A stretch of 64,000 nt of DNA, from NCBI RefSeq assembly GCF_900130045.1, contig NZ_FQXT01000003.1:124001-188000 (forward strand), given 5' to 3'. Shown here piece after piece: positions 1-8,145 of this stretch. Both the position numbers and the translations under genes were made by a program. The stretch's first letter is position 1. Every line of letters starts with the position of its first letter. This DNA comes from Leeuwenhoekiella palythoae (GTDB taxonomy: Bacteria > Bacteroidota > Bacteroidia > Flavobacteriales > Flavobacteriaceae). Under the pieces are notes generated by a model. That model did not search any database. It saw only the letters and a list, made by a program, of their open reading frames with translations, and was not told the origin of the DNA.

Positions 1-159
1 CTTCATTACAAATTCTAGACTTGGTTTATTTCTACCGGAAATAATATGAGAGATCGAAGAGCGCCCCACATCAATAGCATCAGCAAATGAAGTAGCGTTC
101 AAATCGTACTCATCCATTATTTTCTGAAGCCTTTTAGTAAATAATTCGCTGTTTACCAT
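1..159 (-). CDS. XRE-family helix-turn-helix regulator, 5' part (runs off the window)
   Basis: Only the first 53 codons are inside the window, read on the minus strand from ATG at 157-159 to the window edge. The translation begins MVNSELFTKRLQKIMDEYDL and continues with ATSFADAIDVGRSSISHI and SGRNKPSLEFV, the typical five-helix XRE fold with its recognition helix around VGRSSISHII. It is a DNA-binding repressor or activator of the lambda-Cro type. The upstream region, shared with the M14 peptidase gene, holds six copies of one inverted repeat, one of them over the start codon, so autoregulation is likely (inference). The C-terminal part is not visible, so a fused sensor domain cannot be excluded. 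Confidence 0.85.
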   Translation of the reverse strand, partial: MVNSELFTKRLQKIMDEYDLNATSFADAIDVGRSSISHIISGRNKPSLEFVMK

Positions 160-233
160 TGTAAATTATATAGTAACTAAATTACATTACAAATGTAAAT
201 AATATGGATACAATTGTAAAATTACATTTGTGA
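153..233. promoter_or_regulatory. Operator cluster for the XRE regulator (four copies of TTACAwwTGTrA)
   Basis: Inverted repeats of the form TTACA-nn-TGTAA lie at 153-164 (TTACCATTGTAA, over the XRE start codon), 187-198 (TTACAAATGTAA, perfect), 208-219 (ATACAATTGTAA) and 222-233 (TTACATTTGTGA). Read on the minus strand, the 187-198 copy contains TACATTTG, a match to the Bacteroidota -7 box TAnnTTTG, placed about 30 bp ahead of the XRE start. The sites are seen directly; binding by the XRE protein is inferred. Confidence 0.7.
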
Positions 234-400
234 ACAGACGTATTTTGAATTGAAGCTTTAGCTTAAAAAGAACAATCTAAATAACTGTAAAAAAGATTAT
301 TATTATAATTAAAAGTGCTCTTTGGAATTATTCCTTTTGTGTTGGTTATTAGAAAAACATCTTGTTTATTGATGTGAACAAATGAGATGTAACTTTTCGT

Positions 401-436
401 TTACATTTGTAACATCTCGAATGTTTACATTTGTGA
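401..436. promoter_or_regulatory. Two further operators overlapping the M14 peptidase promoter
   Basis: TTACATTTGTAA at 401-412 and TTACATTTGTGA at 425-436 match the operators next to the XRE gene. The second contains TACATTTG (426-433), a -7 box match, leaving a leader of roughly 10-15 nt before the ATG at 452. A repressor on this site would cover the promoter. The stretch between the two clusters (234-400) is AT-rich and shows nothing else I can name. Confidence 0.65.
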
Positions 437-451
437 CTTATTTAAATACTT

Positions 452-1627
452 ATGAATTATACCACTTTATGTGATTGGCATAAGCTTCATCACGAGAAAG
501 CCTTGTTCGGCCGTTACATTACAACTTCACATATACAACCGCTAATTGATCAACTTCCAGAACTGTTTCAAGTAAAAAGTTTGGGTTATTCTGTTGAGAA
601 GCGTCTGATACAATCGGTGACTTTTGGTACCGGTCCTATTCAGATCTTAGGTTGGTCTCAAATGCATGGGAATGAAAGCACCACAACCAAAGCTTTATTT
701 GACCTTTTTAGGTGGTTTGCTACACATCAGGATCAAACTGAAGTTAAGCACCTTTTAAATGCGTGCACGTTTACTATGATCCCATTGCTCAATCCTGACG
801 GCGCTGAGGCATATACTCGTGTTAATGCCAATCAGGTAGATTTAAATAGAGATGCGCAGAACTTAACACAGCCTGAGAGTAGCATTCTTAAAGAGGCTTA
901 TACTTCGATCAAACCTGATTATTGTCTTAATTTACACGGACAGCGCACCATATTTGGTGTAGGAAGTCCGGCCAAGAGCGCTATAGTATCCTTTTTATCA
1001 CCATCTCAGGATGAATTGCGCACCGTGACGGCATCTAGAAAAATAGGAATGTCTGTTATAAGTGATCTCAATGAAATGCTTCAGCAATTTATTCCGGGAA
1101 GTGTGGGGCGTTATGATGATGGATTTAATCTTAACTGTGTGGGGGATACCTTGCAGCAATTAAATATACCTACCATCTTGTTTGAAGCTGGTCATTTTCC
1201 CGGAGATTACGAGCGGGAGCAGACCAGATGTTTTATGTTTTTATCATTAATTCGCGTTTTTGAGTCGGTTTTATTGCTCAAATCTGAAGAAATAGGGGAC
1301 TCAAATTCGTATTTCGCTATTCCGGAGAACAAAAAGTGCTACTTTGATTGCATAATTCGCAATGTGAATATTCCCCAAATTGGAGTAACCGATATGGCTA
1401 TTCAATATGAAGAAACTTTAAAGAATGGTACCTTGTATTTTGTACCTAAAATAGCCCAGATCGCTGATTTAGATGATTTTGTGGGGCATAAGGAGTTGAA
1501 TTTTCATCAAAAAGAAATTCAAATTCCAGAAGGAATGCAACTAGAAGTAGGGACAAATCTTGAGAATCTTCAAGCAAATAGTAATTTACCTACAACGTTT
1601 TCGGTAAAAAGCAACAATTTATTATGA
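452..1627 (+). CDS. M14-family zinc carboxypeptidase
   Basis: A 391-residue protein without signal peptide, so probably cytoplasmic. The M14 zinc site is visible as His72 and Glu75 in the MHGNES motif and His162 in LNLHGQR; Glu245 in LFEAGHF is the likely catalytic base. The substrate-pocket motif NPDG (115-118) and the DLNRD stretch (130-134) are also typical. The family removes C-terminal residues from peptides or related amides; the substrate here is unknown. The gene follows the operator array of the divergent XRE gene and precedes an Lrp/AsnC regulator on the same strand, which suggests a role in peptide or amino-acid use that is under tight control. The start is fixed by the -7 box at 426-433. 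Confidence 0.9.
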   Translation: MNYTTLCDWHKLHHEKALFGRYITTSHIQPLIDQLPELFQVKSLGYSVEKRLIQSVTFGTGPIQILGWSQMHGNESTTTKALFDLFRWFATHQDQTEVKHLLNACTFTMIPLLNPDGAEAYTRVNANQVDLNRDAQNLTQPESSILKEAYTSIKPDYCLNLHGQRTIFGVGSPAKSAIVSFLSPSQDELRTVTASRKIGMSVISDLNEMLQQFIPGSVGRYDDGFNLNCVGDTLQQLNIPTILFEAGHFPGDYEREQTRCFMFLSLIRVFESVLLLKSEEIGDSNSYFAIPENKKCYFDCIIRNVNIPQIGVTDMAIQYEETLKNGTLYFVPKIAQIADLDDFVGHKELNFHQKEIQIPEGMQLEVGTNLENLQANSNLPTTFSVKSNNLL

Positions 1628-1647
1628 ATTATTCAGTGATTTTATAT

Positions 1648-1655
1648 TATTTTTG
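1648..1655 (+). promoter_or_regulatory. Probable -7 box for the Lrp/AsnC gene
   Basis: TATTTTTG matches TAnnTTTG and lies 27 bp ahead of the ATG at 1683. No clear TTG -33 element is seen at the usual distance, so this is tentative. Confidence 0.35.
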
Positions 1656-1682
1656 ATTTATATATAATTTAATTACTTAATA

Positions 1683-2162
1683 ATGGCAAAATTCAAATTA
1701 GACGAGGTTGATCATCAAATCTTAGATATGCTGATTGAGAATACCCGAACTCCTTTTACAGATATAGCAAAGAAGTTGTTGATATCTGCAGGTACTGTTC
1801 ACGTACGTGTAAAAAAGATGGAAGAAGCAGGTATTATTGTGGGGTCATCCTTAACGCTTGACTATGCAAAACTTGGCTATTCTTTCATTGCTTACGTAGG
1901 TATTTATATAAATAAGACCAGTCAAACCACATTTGTTTTGGAGCGTATTAACCAAATTCCTTATGTTACGGTAGCGCACGTAACTACAGGCAAGTTTAAT
2001 ATTTTCTGTAAGGTACGTGCGAAGAATACAGAGCACGCTAAAAATATTATCTTTATGTTAGATGATATTGAAGGGGTGTACCGTACTGAAACAATGATTT
2101 CTCTTGATGAAAGCATTAACGATAAGAAACGTTTAATGCATAGTATTTTTCAAGATTTGTAA
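1683..2162 (+). CDS. Lrp/AsnC-family transcriptional regulator
   Basis: A 159-residue protein of normal family length. Residues 5-60 form the winged helix-turn-helix (DHQILDMLIENTRTPFTDIA, then GTVHVRVKKMEEAGII). Residues 70-150 form the RAM ligand-binding and oligomerisation domain (IAYVGIYI, then TGKFNIFCKV). The family senses amino acids or other small effectors and forms octamers or larger assemblies. It follows the M14 carboxypeptidase by 55 bp and is closed by a terminator at 2191-2224. A control role over peptide or amino-acid genes is plausible, but the target is not shown by the sequence. Confidence 0.9.
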   Translation: MAKFKLDEVDHQILDMLIENTRTPFTDIAKKLLISAGTVHVRVKKMEEAGIIVGSSLTLDYAKLGYSFIAYVGIYINKTSQTTFVLERINQIPYVTVAHVTTGKFNIFCKVRAKNTEHAKNIIFMLDDIEGVYRTETMISLDESINDKKRLMHSIFQDL

Positions 2163-2190
2163 AGTAAACCAAAGCATATTTTTATAATAT

Positions 2191-2224
2191 ACCCTTTGGC
2201 TTTGTTGACAAAGGGTTTTTTTAT
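2191..2224 (+). terminator. Rho-independent terminator after the Lrp/AsnC gene
   Basis: The stem ACCCTTTG (2191-2198) pairs with CAAAGGGT (2209-2216) over a 10-nt loop and is followed by an eight-T run. Confidence 0.8.
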
Positions 2225-2242
2225 TCTAAAACCAGACTATTT

Positions 2243-4828
2243 ATGTCCAGACAACCAAAATTAGAACGCTTTAATAACCTGGTAAAATCCAAATATCAGG
2301 TCTATAACAGCTTGTTCATGACCTTACCATTCCACGGAATAACCGATACCGGAGTGCTTTTGCCACTTTTTGATCGTATTTGTACCCGTGGTTATGATAA
2401 GCATTACAACCCAGAAAAAATCGTTAATTACTTCTTTGATAAGTATCAACGTGATGTCTCTGAAGAGGAGCGCTATGACTTGCTCTTTAGATTTATTCAA
2501 TATATAGAGCGTCAGGTGGTACTCTTTGATGCAATCGAAGATGCAGCCTATCGTACCGTAAATAATATGGACGGGCGCGGAACTCTTCGTAACATTAAAG
2601 AAGAGGCAGAAGCGCAATCAAAAACCGAAGAGCTTAAAGCCTATCTTCAGGATTTTAAAATAAGACCTGTTCTTACAGCACACCCTACACAATTTTATCC
2701 GGGAGCTGTATTGGGGATCATTAATGACTTGAGTAAAGCCATTAATGAAAACAATGTTGAGATGATTAAGAAGTTGTTGTCTCAATTAGGTAAAACACCA
2801 TTTTTTAAGAAAGAAAAACCTACGCCATACGATGAAGCAGTAAGTTTAATCTGGTATCTTGAGAATGTATTTTACAAGGCCTCAAGCCATATTTACAATT
2901 ACGTACGTCAGAATGTTTTTAAAGGAGAAGCTTTTGATAACGAAGTAATCGACTTAGGATTCTGGCCTGGAGGTGACCGTGACGGAAACCCATTTGTAAC
3001 TACCGAAATCACCTTAAAGGTTGCTGCACGTTTACGTAACACCATTATTAAGAACTACTATCGCGATATACGCAGTCTTCGCCGCCGCATCACTTTTGTA
3101 GGAACCGAAGAACCGCTTGCAGATTTAGAAAAACGGCTATATGAGAGTATTTTCCTTCCGGGAGACGAGGTTACTGTGTCCCTTGAAGAATTAGAAACTA
3201 CCCTGCTTCGTATACGTAAAATCGTAGTTGAGCGCCACGAAAGCTTATTCCTAGAAGAAATTGATGATATTCTGAATAAAGTAAAAATGTTTGGTTATCA
3301 CTTTGCTGTGCTAGACATTCGTCAGGATAGTCGTGTGCATATGCACGTTATGGAAGAGATCGTAAAGCAATGTGCTAAGGATAACTTGGGTATTTTCCCA
3401 GATAATTATCTTGAACTTTCAGAAGAAGAACAAATTAAAGTACTTCAGGATGTAAAAGGTTCTGTTGATCCTTCAACCCTGCAAGATGATATTGCTCGTA
3501 AAACTTTAGAAAGTATTTATGCGATGCAAGATATTCAGAAGCAAAACGGCGAGCGTAGTTGTAATCGTTACATTATTAGTAACAACCAGACCGGGCTCAA
3601 TGTAATGCAGGCGTTCTCTATGATACATCTTACCGGTTGGGAAGATCCTACTGTTGACATTGTGCCTTTATTTGAGACGGTTCCTGATTTAAAAATCGCT
3701 AAAGAAGTTATGCGTGGCTTGTACACCAATCCGGCTTATGCTGCGCATTTGAAAAAGCGTAATATGAAGCAAACCATTATGCTAGGCTTTAGTGATGGTA
3801 CTAAAGATGGAGGATACCTAATGGCGAACTGGAGTATTTTTAAAGCGAAAGAAGAGCTTACGCAGGTTTCGAGGGAATTTGGAATTAAAGTAATTTTCTT
3901 TGATGGTAGAGGTGGACCACCAGCACGTGGTGGTGGTAAAACGCACCAGTTCTACGCTTCTTTAGGAGATACAATTGAAGATGAAGAAATTCAGGTTACT
4001 GTTCAAGGGCAGACCATTAGTTCAAACTTTGGTACGCCAGACTCTTGCCAGTACAACTTAGAGCAGTTGTTAAGTTCAGGGATCTTTAACGGAGTCTTTT
4101 CTCAAAAAACAAAAGCATTCCCGGATGAAGATCGTAAGACGATGGAAGAGCTTGCAGAAATCAGCTACAAAGCATATTCTGACTTCAAAGCGCACCCTAA
4201 ATTCTTAGGATATTTAGAGCGTATGAGTACTTTGAAATTCTATGCGAAGACTAACATTGGTAGCCGTCCTAGTAAGCGTGGCGGAAGCGATAAACTGGAT
4301 TTCTCTGATCTACGTGCGATTCCCTTTGTAGGATCTTGGTCACAATTGAAGCAAAACGTTCCCGGATTTTTTGGTGTAGGTACTGCAATCGAAAAATTAG
4401 AGGAGCGTGGTGAGTTTGATCGCGTGCAATCATTATACAACAATAGCATGTTCTTTAGAACTTTACTAGAAAACAGTATGATGAGTTTGACCAAATCATT
4501 CTTCGCACTTACGGCTTATATGAAAGATGATCCTGAGTTTGGAGCATTCTGGGAGCTTATTTATGAAGAATATGAGCGTAGTAAACGCGTATTGCTAAAA
4601 GTTACCGGTTACAGCGAACTTATGGAAGATGAGCAGGCAGGTAAGGCTTCAATTCAAGAACGGGAGCGTATCGTATTGCCATTGTTGACCATTCAGCAAT
4701 TTGCATTGAAGAAAATTCAAGAAATGCAACGCGAAGAAAATCCGGATGAGAAAAAGCTAGAAATGTTTGAGAAAATGGTGACGCGCTCTTTATTCGGAAA
4801 TATTAATGCGAGTCGTAATTCAGCATAA
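2243..4828 (+). CDS. ppc: Phosphoenolpyruvate carboxylase
   Basis: This 861-residue enzyme carboxylates PEP to oxaloacetate to refill the TCA cycle. Catalytic His147 lies in LTAHPTQ, the GGDRDGNP motif is at 243-250, GRGG and RGGG motifs are at about 555-564, the STPDSCQ-like stretch is near 594, and RAIPFVGSWSQLKQ is near 692. Length is slightly below the 880-930 usual for proteobacterial enzymes, as expected for the Bacteroidota branch. The residue before GRGG is Asp554 where the E. coli enzyme has a His (FHGRGG), and the C-terminus is SRNSA instead of the usual RNTG; see findings. The stop codon overlaps the next start (TAATG), so translation is coupled to the DinB-like gene. Confidence 0.95.
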   Translation: MSRQPKLERFNNLVKSKYQVYNSLFMTLPFHGITDTGVLLPLFDRICTRGYDKHYNPEKIVNYFFDKYQRDVSEEERYDLLFRFIQYIERQVVLFDAIEDAAYRTVNNMDGRGTLRNIKEEAEAQSKTEELKAYLQDFKIRPVLTAHPTQFYPGAVLGIINDLSKAINENNVEMIKKLLSQLGKTPFFKKEKPTPYDEAVSLIWYLENVFYKASSHIYNYVRQNVFKGEAFDNEVIDLGFWPGGDRDGNPFVTTEITLKVAARLRNTIIKNYYRDIRSLRRRITFVGTEEPLADLEKRLYESIFLPGDEVTVSLEELETTLLRIRKIVVERHESLFLEEIDDILNKVKMFGYHFAVLDIRQDSRVHMHVMEEIVKQCAKDNLGIFPDNYLELSEEEQIKVLQDVKGSVDPSTLQDDIARKTLESIYAMQDIQKQNGERSCNRYIISNNQTGLNVMQAFSMIHLTGWEDPTVDIVPLFETVPDLKIAKEVMRGLYTNPAYAAHLKKRNMKQTIMLGFSDGTKDGGYLMANWSIFKAKEELTQVSREFGIKVIFFDGRGGPPARGGGKTHQFYASLGDTIEDEEIQVTVQGQTISSNFGTPDSCQYNLEQLLSSGIFNGVFSQKTKAFPDEDRKTMEELAEISYKAYSDFKAHPKFLGYLERMSTLKFYAKTNIGSRPSKRGGSDKLDFSDLRAIPFVGSWSQLKQNVPGFFGVGTAIEKLEERGEFDRVQSLYNNSMFFRTLLENSMMSLTKSFFALTAYMKDDPEFGAFWELIYEEYERSKRVLLKVTGYSELMEDEQAGKASIQERERIVLPLLTIQQFALKKIQEMQREENPDEKKLEMFEKMVTRSLFGNINASRNSA

Positions 4829-5352
4829 TGGCTAAAGTTATAGATCTTGATCATAGTGAGTTTAACGCGTTCTACAAGAATTATGTAGAACTCGTTAAAC
4901 CTGATCAATTATTGTTAGATGCTTTGATTGAAGGGAAGGAAAAAAACATAGCTTTTTATGATGATATCCCTGAAGATAAATGGTCGTATGCCTACCAATA
5001 TGGAAAATGGACCATTTTAGAAGTATTGCAACACGTAATTGATACCGAGCGTATTTTTTGTTACCGCGCATTGCGAATAGGTAGGGGAGATCGTACGCCG
5101 CTACCGGGATTTGAGCAAGATGATTATATAACGCCATCTCGAGCAAACCAAAGACAAATGCACGAATTACTAGATGAGTATGCACTCGTAAGAGATTGTA
5201 CGATTAGTTTGTTTAAGCATTTTGATGAAGAAGCTTTGGCTTTTAAAGGAACAGCCAGCGATGCCACGTTGACCACTAGAGCTGCAGGCTTTATAATTTG
5301 CGGGCACGAGATTCATCATGCTAATGTAATTCAATCTAAATATCTCATATAA
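4828..5352 (+). CDS. DinB-like four-helix-bundle protein
   Basis: A 174-residue protein of the DinB/YfiT superfamily. The metal-site histidines expected in this fold are visible: His51-type residue in EVLQHVIDTERIF and the pair in GHEIHHANVI near residue 160. The superfamily includes thiol-dependent S-transferases and proteins of unknown function, so no reaction can be assigned. It is translationally coupled to ppc (stop and start share an A) and closed by a strong terminator, so the two genes form one transcript; the pairing with ppc may be simple genome packing. Confidence 0.85.
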   Translation: MAKVIDLDHSEFNAFYKNYVELVKPDQLLLDALIEGKEKNIAFYDDIPEDKWSYAYQYGKWTILEVLQHVIDTERIFCYRALRIGRGDRTPLPGFEQDDYITPSRANQRQMHELLDEYALVRDCTISLFKHFDEEALAFKGTASDATLTTRAAGFIICGHEIHHANVIQSKYLI

Positions 5353-5376
5353 GAGATCCAAGACTTGGAAAAACTT

Positions 5377-5413
5377 AAAAAGGCTGCAATTTTAAAATTG
5401 CAGCCTTTTTTTA
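5377..5413 (+). terminator. Rho-independent terminator after the ppc operon
   Basis: A perfect 13-bp inverted repeat starting AGGCTGCAATTTT (5381-5393) is followed directly by its complement (5394-5406) and a T run. Confidence 0.85.
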
Positions 5414-5431
5414 GTTAACTTAACCTTTATT

Positions 5432-5851
5432 ATGAATTTTAAAAGTAGAAAAGATCCCTTATTTTTCAGCATTCTGCTCGTGCTGATCACCCTTTTTGTG
5501 TTAATTGGTGTGTTTTCAGATTCGGGTAGTGCAACGGGTTGGTATTGGTATCTGTTAGGTATAACGCCAACTTCTTTACTTTTTATTTGGTTTTATTTTG
5601 GCACTTCCTATTCTTTGTCAGCTTCTTTGTTAAAATATAAATCGGGTCCATTAACCGGTTCTATTCCCTTAAAAGATATTCGAGAGATCATTAGAGATAA
5701 AACCCTATGGGTAGGGCGTAAGCCTGCAACCGCAAGAAAGGGGCTTATCATTAAGTACAATCTCTATGATGAAATTTATATAAGTCCGCAAAATAATGAC
5801 GATTTCATCAAAACCATTTTAAGTCTCAACGCTGATATAAAAATCATATAA
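5432..5851 (+). CDS. Small membrane protein with bacterial PH domain
   Basis: A 139-residue protein with two N-terminal transmembrane helices (about 11-30 and 37-57) followed by a compact beta-rich domain that reads GPLTGSIPLKDIREIIRDKT and RKGLIIKYNLYDEIYISP. This order is typical of the bPH_4-type (DUF1200) PH-domain proteins. The function of the family is not established. It starts an operon with the GH43 lipoprotein (3-bp gap) and the pyrophosphatase lipoprotein. Confidence 0.75.
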   Translation: MNFKSRKDPLFFSILLVLITLFVLIGVFSDSGSATGWYWYLLGITPTSLLFIWFYFGTSYSLSASLLKYKSGPLTGSIPLKDIREIIRDKTLWVGRKPATARKGLIIKYNLYDEIYISPQNNDDFIKTILSLNADIKII

Positions 5852-5854
5852 TTA

Positions 5855-6946
5855 ATGACCACAAAACTTTATCTGCCGTTTGCTCTTCTGCTTATGGTGT
5901 TGACCGCTTGCAAAAATAATGCGACTTACAATAGAACAGACGAAACCGCTGAATCTGTAGCAGACTCCACTGCAACGCAGGCCTATTTGCTTACCTATTT
6001 TAAAGATGATACGCATAGCTTGCATATGGCATTTAGTACAGACGGATATTCTTTTACAGATATCAATGAAGGAAATCCCATAGTTGCAGGCGATACCATT
6101 GCAAGTCAAAAAGGAATTCGGGACCCGCATATTTCACGTGGGCCTGATGGCGCTTTTTATGTGGTGATGACTGATCTGCATCTTTTTGCGAAAGATCTAG
6201 GGTATAGAGATACCACCTGGGAGCGTCCTATTGAAGACTATGATTGGGGAAATAATAGAGGATTTGTAATGATGAAATCTTTTGATTTAATTCATTGGAC
6301 GCACAGTAATTTTCTGTTTAATGAGAACTTTGAAGGTTTTGATGAAATAGGCTGCGCTTGGGCCCCTCAAAGTATTTATGATCCTGATGAAGGAAAAATG
6401 ATGGTTTATTACACGATGCGTATGGAGCACGGCTTGACCAAACTCTATTATTCGTATGCGAATGAAGATTTTACTGCTTTAGAAACTCAGCCGAAGCAAC
6501 TCTTTGAATATCCTGATGCCTCTATTCAGGTATTAGATGCTGATATCACTAAAATGCCTGACGGTAGATTTTGTATGATGTATGTCGCTCATGAAAATCC
6601 TATAGGGATAAAAATGGCCTTTTCAGATACGATCAATTCCGGGTATATTTATGATCCTGAGTGGATTGATATGGAACCGGGTTCGTGCGAGGCGCCTAAT
6701 GTATGGCAGCGCATAGGCACTGATTCCTTTGTGTTGATGTACGATATTTACAGTATCAATCCGCATAATTTTGGATTTGTAGAAACCACCGACTTTAAAA
6801 ATTTTGAAGATATAGGGCATTTCAACGAGGGGAAAATGAAAACTACTAATTTTAGTTCGCCCAAACACGGAGCTGTAATTCAACTAACCAAGACAGAAGC
6901 GCAAAAGCTTGCCGAGTATTACCAGTATGATTTAAAATTTGACTGA
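5855..6946 (+). CDS. GH43-family glycoside hydrolase, lipoprotein
   Basis: A 363-residue protein with a lipoprotein signal ending in LLMVLTAC (Cys19), so it is anchored in an outer or inner membrane facing outward. The five-bladed propeller signatures of GH43 are present: Asp90 in GIRDPHISRGPDG, a middle Asp in ADITKMPDGRFCMMY, and Glu279 in SCEAPNVW as the likely general acid. GH43 enzymes cleave arabinose or xylose linkages in hemicellulose and pectin; the exact substrate cannot be read. The stop overlaps the next start (TGATG), coupling it to the pyrophosphatase lipoprotein. No SusC/SusD pair is nearby, so this is not a classical polysaccharide utilisation locus. Confidence 0.85.
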   Translation: MTTKLYLPFALLLMVLTACKNNATYNRTDETAESVADSTATQAYLLTYFKDDTHSLHMAFSTDGYSFTDINEGNPIVAGDTIASQKGIRDPHISRGPDGAFYVVMTDLHLFAKDLGYRDTTWERPIEDYDWGNNRGFVMMKSFDLIHWTHSNFLFNENFEGFDEIGCAWAPQSIYDPDEGKMMVYYTMRMEHGLTKLYYSYANEDFTALETQPKQLFEYPDASIQVLDADITKMPDGRFCMMYVAHENPIGIKMAFSDTINSGYIYDPEWIDMEPGSCEAPNVWQRIGTDSFVLMYDIYSINPHNFGFVETTDFKNFEDIGHFNEGKMKTTNFSSPKHGAVIQLTKTEAQKLAEYYQYDLKFD

Positions 6947-7560
6947 TGATCATTAGATTAACCTGTATAGTATTCGCACTAGTTGCCATATTTTCCTGTA
7001 AGACTTCTACTGAAGAAAACCTGCTTACCGATTATCCTGCAATTGCCGAAGATGGAAGTGTAAATGCGGTTATAGAAATTCCGGCAGGCACAGAACAGAA
7101 ATGGGAAGTCAATAAAACCTCAGGAATCATAGAATGGGAGCAGGTTGACGGTACCGGTCGAATCGTAAATTATATAGGTTATCCCGGTAATTATGGTTTT
7201 ATCCCGCAAACACTGCTTGCTGAGAAAGATGGAGGAGATGGTGATCCCCTTGATATTCTTGTTTTGGGCAGTCCTGTAAATCGCGGAAGCGTTATTAAAT
7301 GTAAGATCATTGGCGTTTTATACCTTCAGGATCGCGGAGAGCAAGACGATAAGTTGATCGCTGTGGCCAAAGATTCACCTTTTTATCAATTAGACTCATT
7401 AGAAGATCTTGAGGCCACGTATAATGGAGTCGCTGATATCATAAGGCTTTGGTTCAGCAATTATAAAGGACCGTCTAAAATGGTTCCCAAAGGTTTCGGA
7501 GATCATGATGCTGCACAACAGGTGCTTGAAGCTGCCGTTACGGGTTATCAAAATAAATAA
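6946..7560 (+). CDS. Family I inorganic pyrophosphatase with lipoprotein signal
   Basis: A 204-residue protein. The catalytic core is clear: EIPAGTEQKWEVNK (44-57), the YPGNYGFIP stretch (79-87), and the DGDPLDIL signature (98-105) with its metal-binding aspartates. Unlike the usual cytoplasmic enzyme it begins with a signal peptide ending in LVAIFSC (Cys18), so the mature protein should be a lipoprotein outside the inner membrane. It hydrolyses PPi to phosphate; here the role would be periplasmic or surface phosphate scavenging (inference). It is translationally coupled to the GH43 gene upstream. Confidence 0.9.
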   Translation: MIIRLTCIVFALVAIFSCKTSTEENLLTDYPAIAEDGSVNAVIEIPAGTEQKWEVNKTSGIIEWEQVDGTGRIVNYIGYPGNYGFIPQTLLAEKDGGDGDPLDILVLGSPVNRGSVIKCKIIGVLYLQDRGEQDDKLIAVAKDSPFYQLDSLEDLEATYNGVADIIRLWFSNYKGPSKMVPKGFGDHDAAQQVLEAAVTGYQNK

Positions 7561-7579
7561 GCCACCATTAACGGTGGCT
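7553..7579 (-). terminator. Terminator of the kdsC operon (overlaps the pyrophosphatase stop)
   Basis: The stem AGCCACC (7560-7566) pairs with GGTGGCT (7573-7579). On the minus strand it is followed by TATTTATTTT. It may serve both convergent genes, though the plus-strand T run is weak. Confidence 0.6.
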
Positions 7580-7608
7580 CAGAATTTTGGTAGTAGTTTA
7601 AATTTTAT

Positions 7609-8145
7609 CTAGTGCTGTTTTAAACCTGCGTCAAAATAATTCATCCAGTTGTCCTGCACTTTAAGAACTTGCTCAATCACATCTCTTACGCAGCCTTTTC
7701 CGCCTTTTTTGTGAGAAACATATTTAGCAACCTCTTTAATTTCTTTTACAGCATCTTGTGGACAGGTGGGCAGCCCAACTTCTTTCATCACAGGATAATC
7801 AGGAATATCGTCACCCATATACAACACATTTTCAGGCTTGATGTTTTTTTCTTCAATGTATTTGGTGAACTGCTTCATCTTAGTGTGTGCGCCTAAATGA
7901 ATGTCAGTCACACCTAGTGCTGCAAGTCTATTACGAACCCCTTCATTGGTTCCGCCACTGATAATGCAGATATTATAACCGTTATCTAAAGCACATTTGA
8001 TTGCATACCCATCTTTAACGTTCATCGTTCTAAACATTTCGCCTTCCGTATTGATTATTAATGATCCGTCGGTCATCACACCATCTACGTCAAAAATAAA
8101 GGTTGTGATGTCTCTTAAGTATTCTTTATAGCTTTTATCGCTCAT
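7609..8145 (-). CDS. kdsC: KdsC-like HAD phosphatase (KDO 8-phosphate phosphatase)
   Basis: A 178-residue HAD-superfamily C0-type phosphatase. Motif I is FDVDGVMTDG with Asp19 and Asp21, motif II is the ISGG stretch, and the metal site is in YMGDDIPDYPVM. The GGKGCVRDVIE segment near the C-terminus is typical of KdsC. The enzyme makes KDO for lipopolysaccharide by removing phosphate from KDO 8-phosphate. The start overlaps the end of the DUF2520 gene by 11 bp, an arrangement often seen in Flavobacteriia. Other HAD substrates cannot be ruled out. Confidence 0.85.
   Translation of the reverse strand: MSDKSYKEYLRDITTFIFDVDGVMTDGSLIINTEGEMFRTMNVKDGYAIKCALDNGYNICIISGGTNEGVRNRLAALGVTDIHLGAHTKMKQFTKYIEEKNIKPENVLYMGDDIPDYPVMKEVGLPTCPQDAVKEIKEVAKYVSHKKGGKGCVRDVIEQVLKVQDNWMNYFDAGLKQH

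Noticed and set aside
2205-2233. E. coli-like sigma-70 promoter (TTGACA, 17 bp, TATTCT) ahead of ppc
   Set aside because: TTGACA lies in the terminator loop and stem, and Bacteroidota sigma factors use a different consensus.
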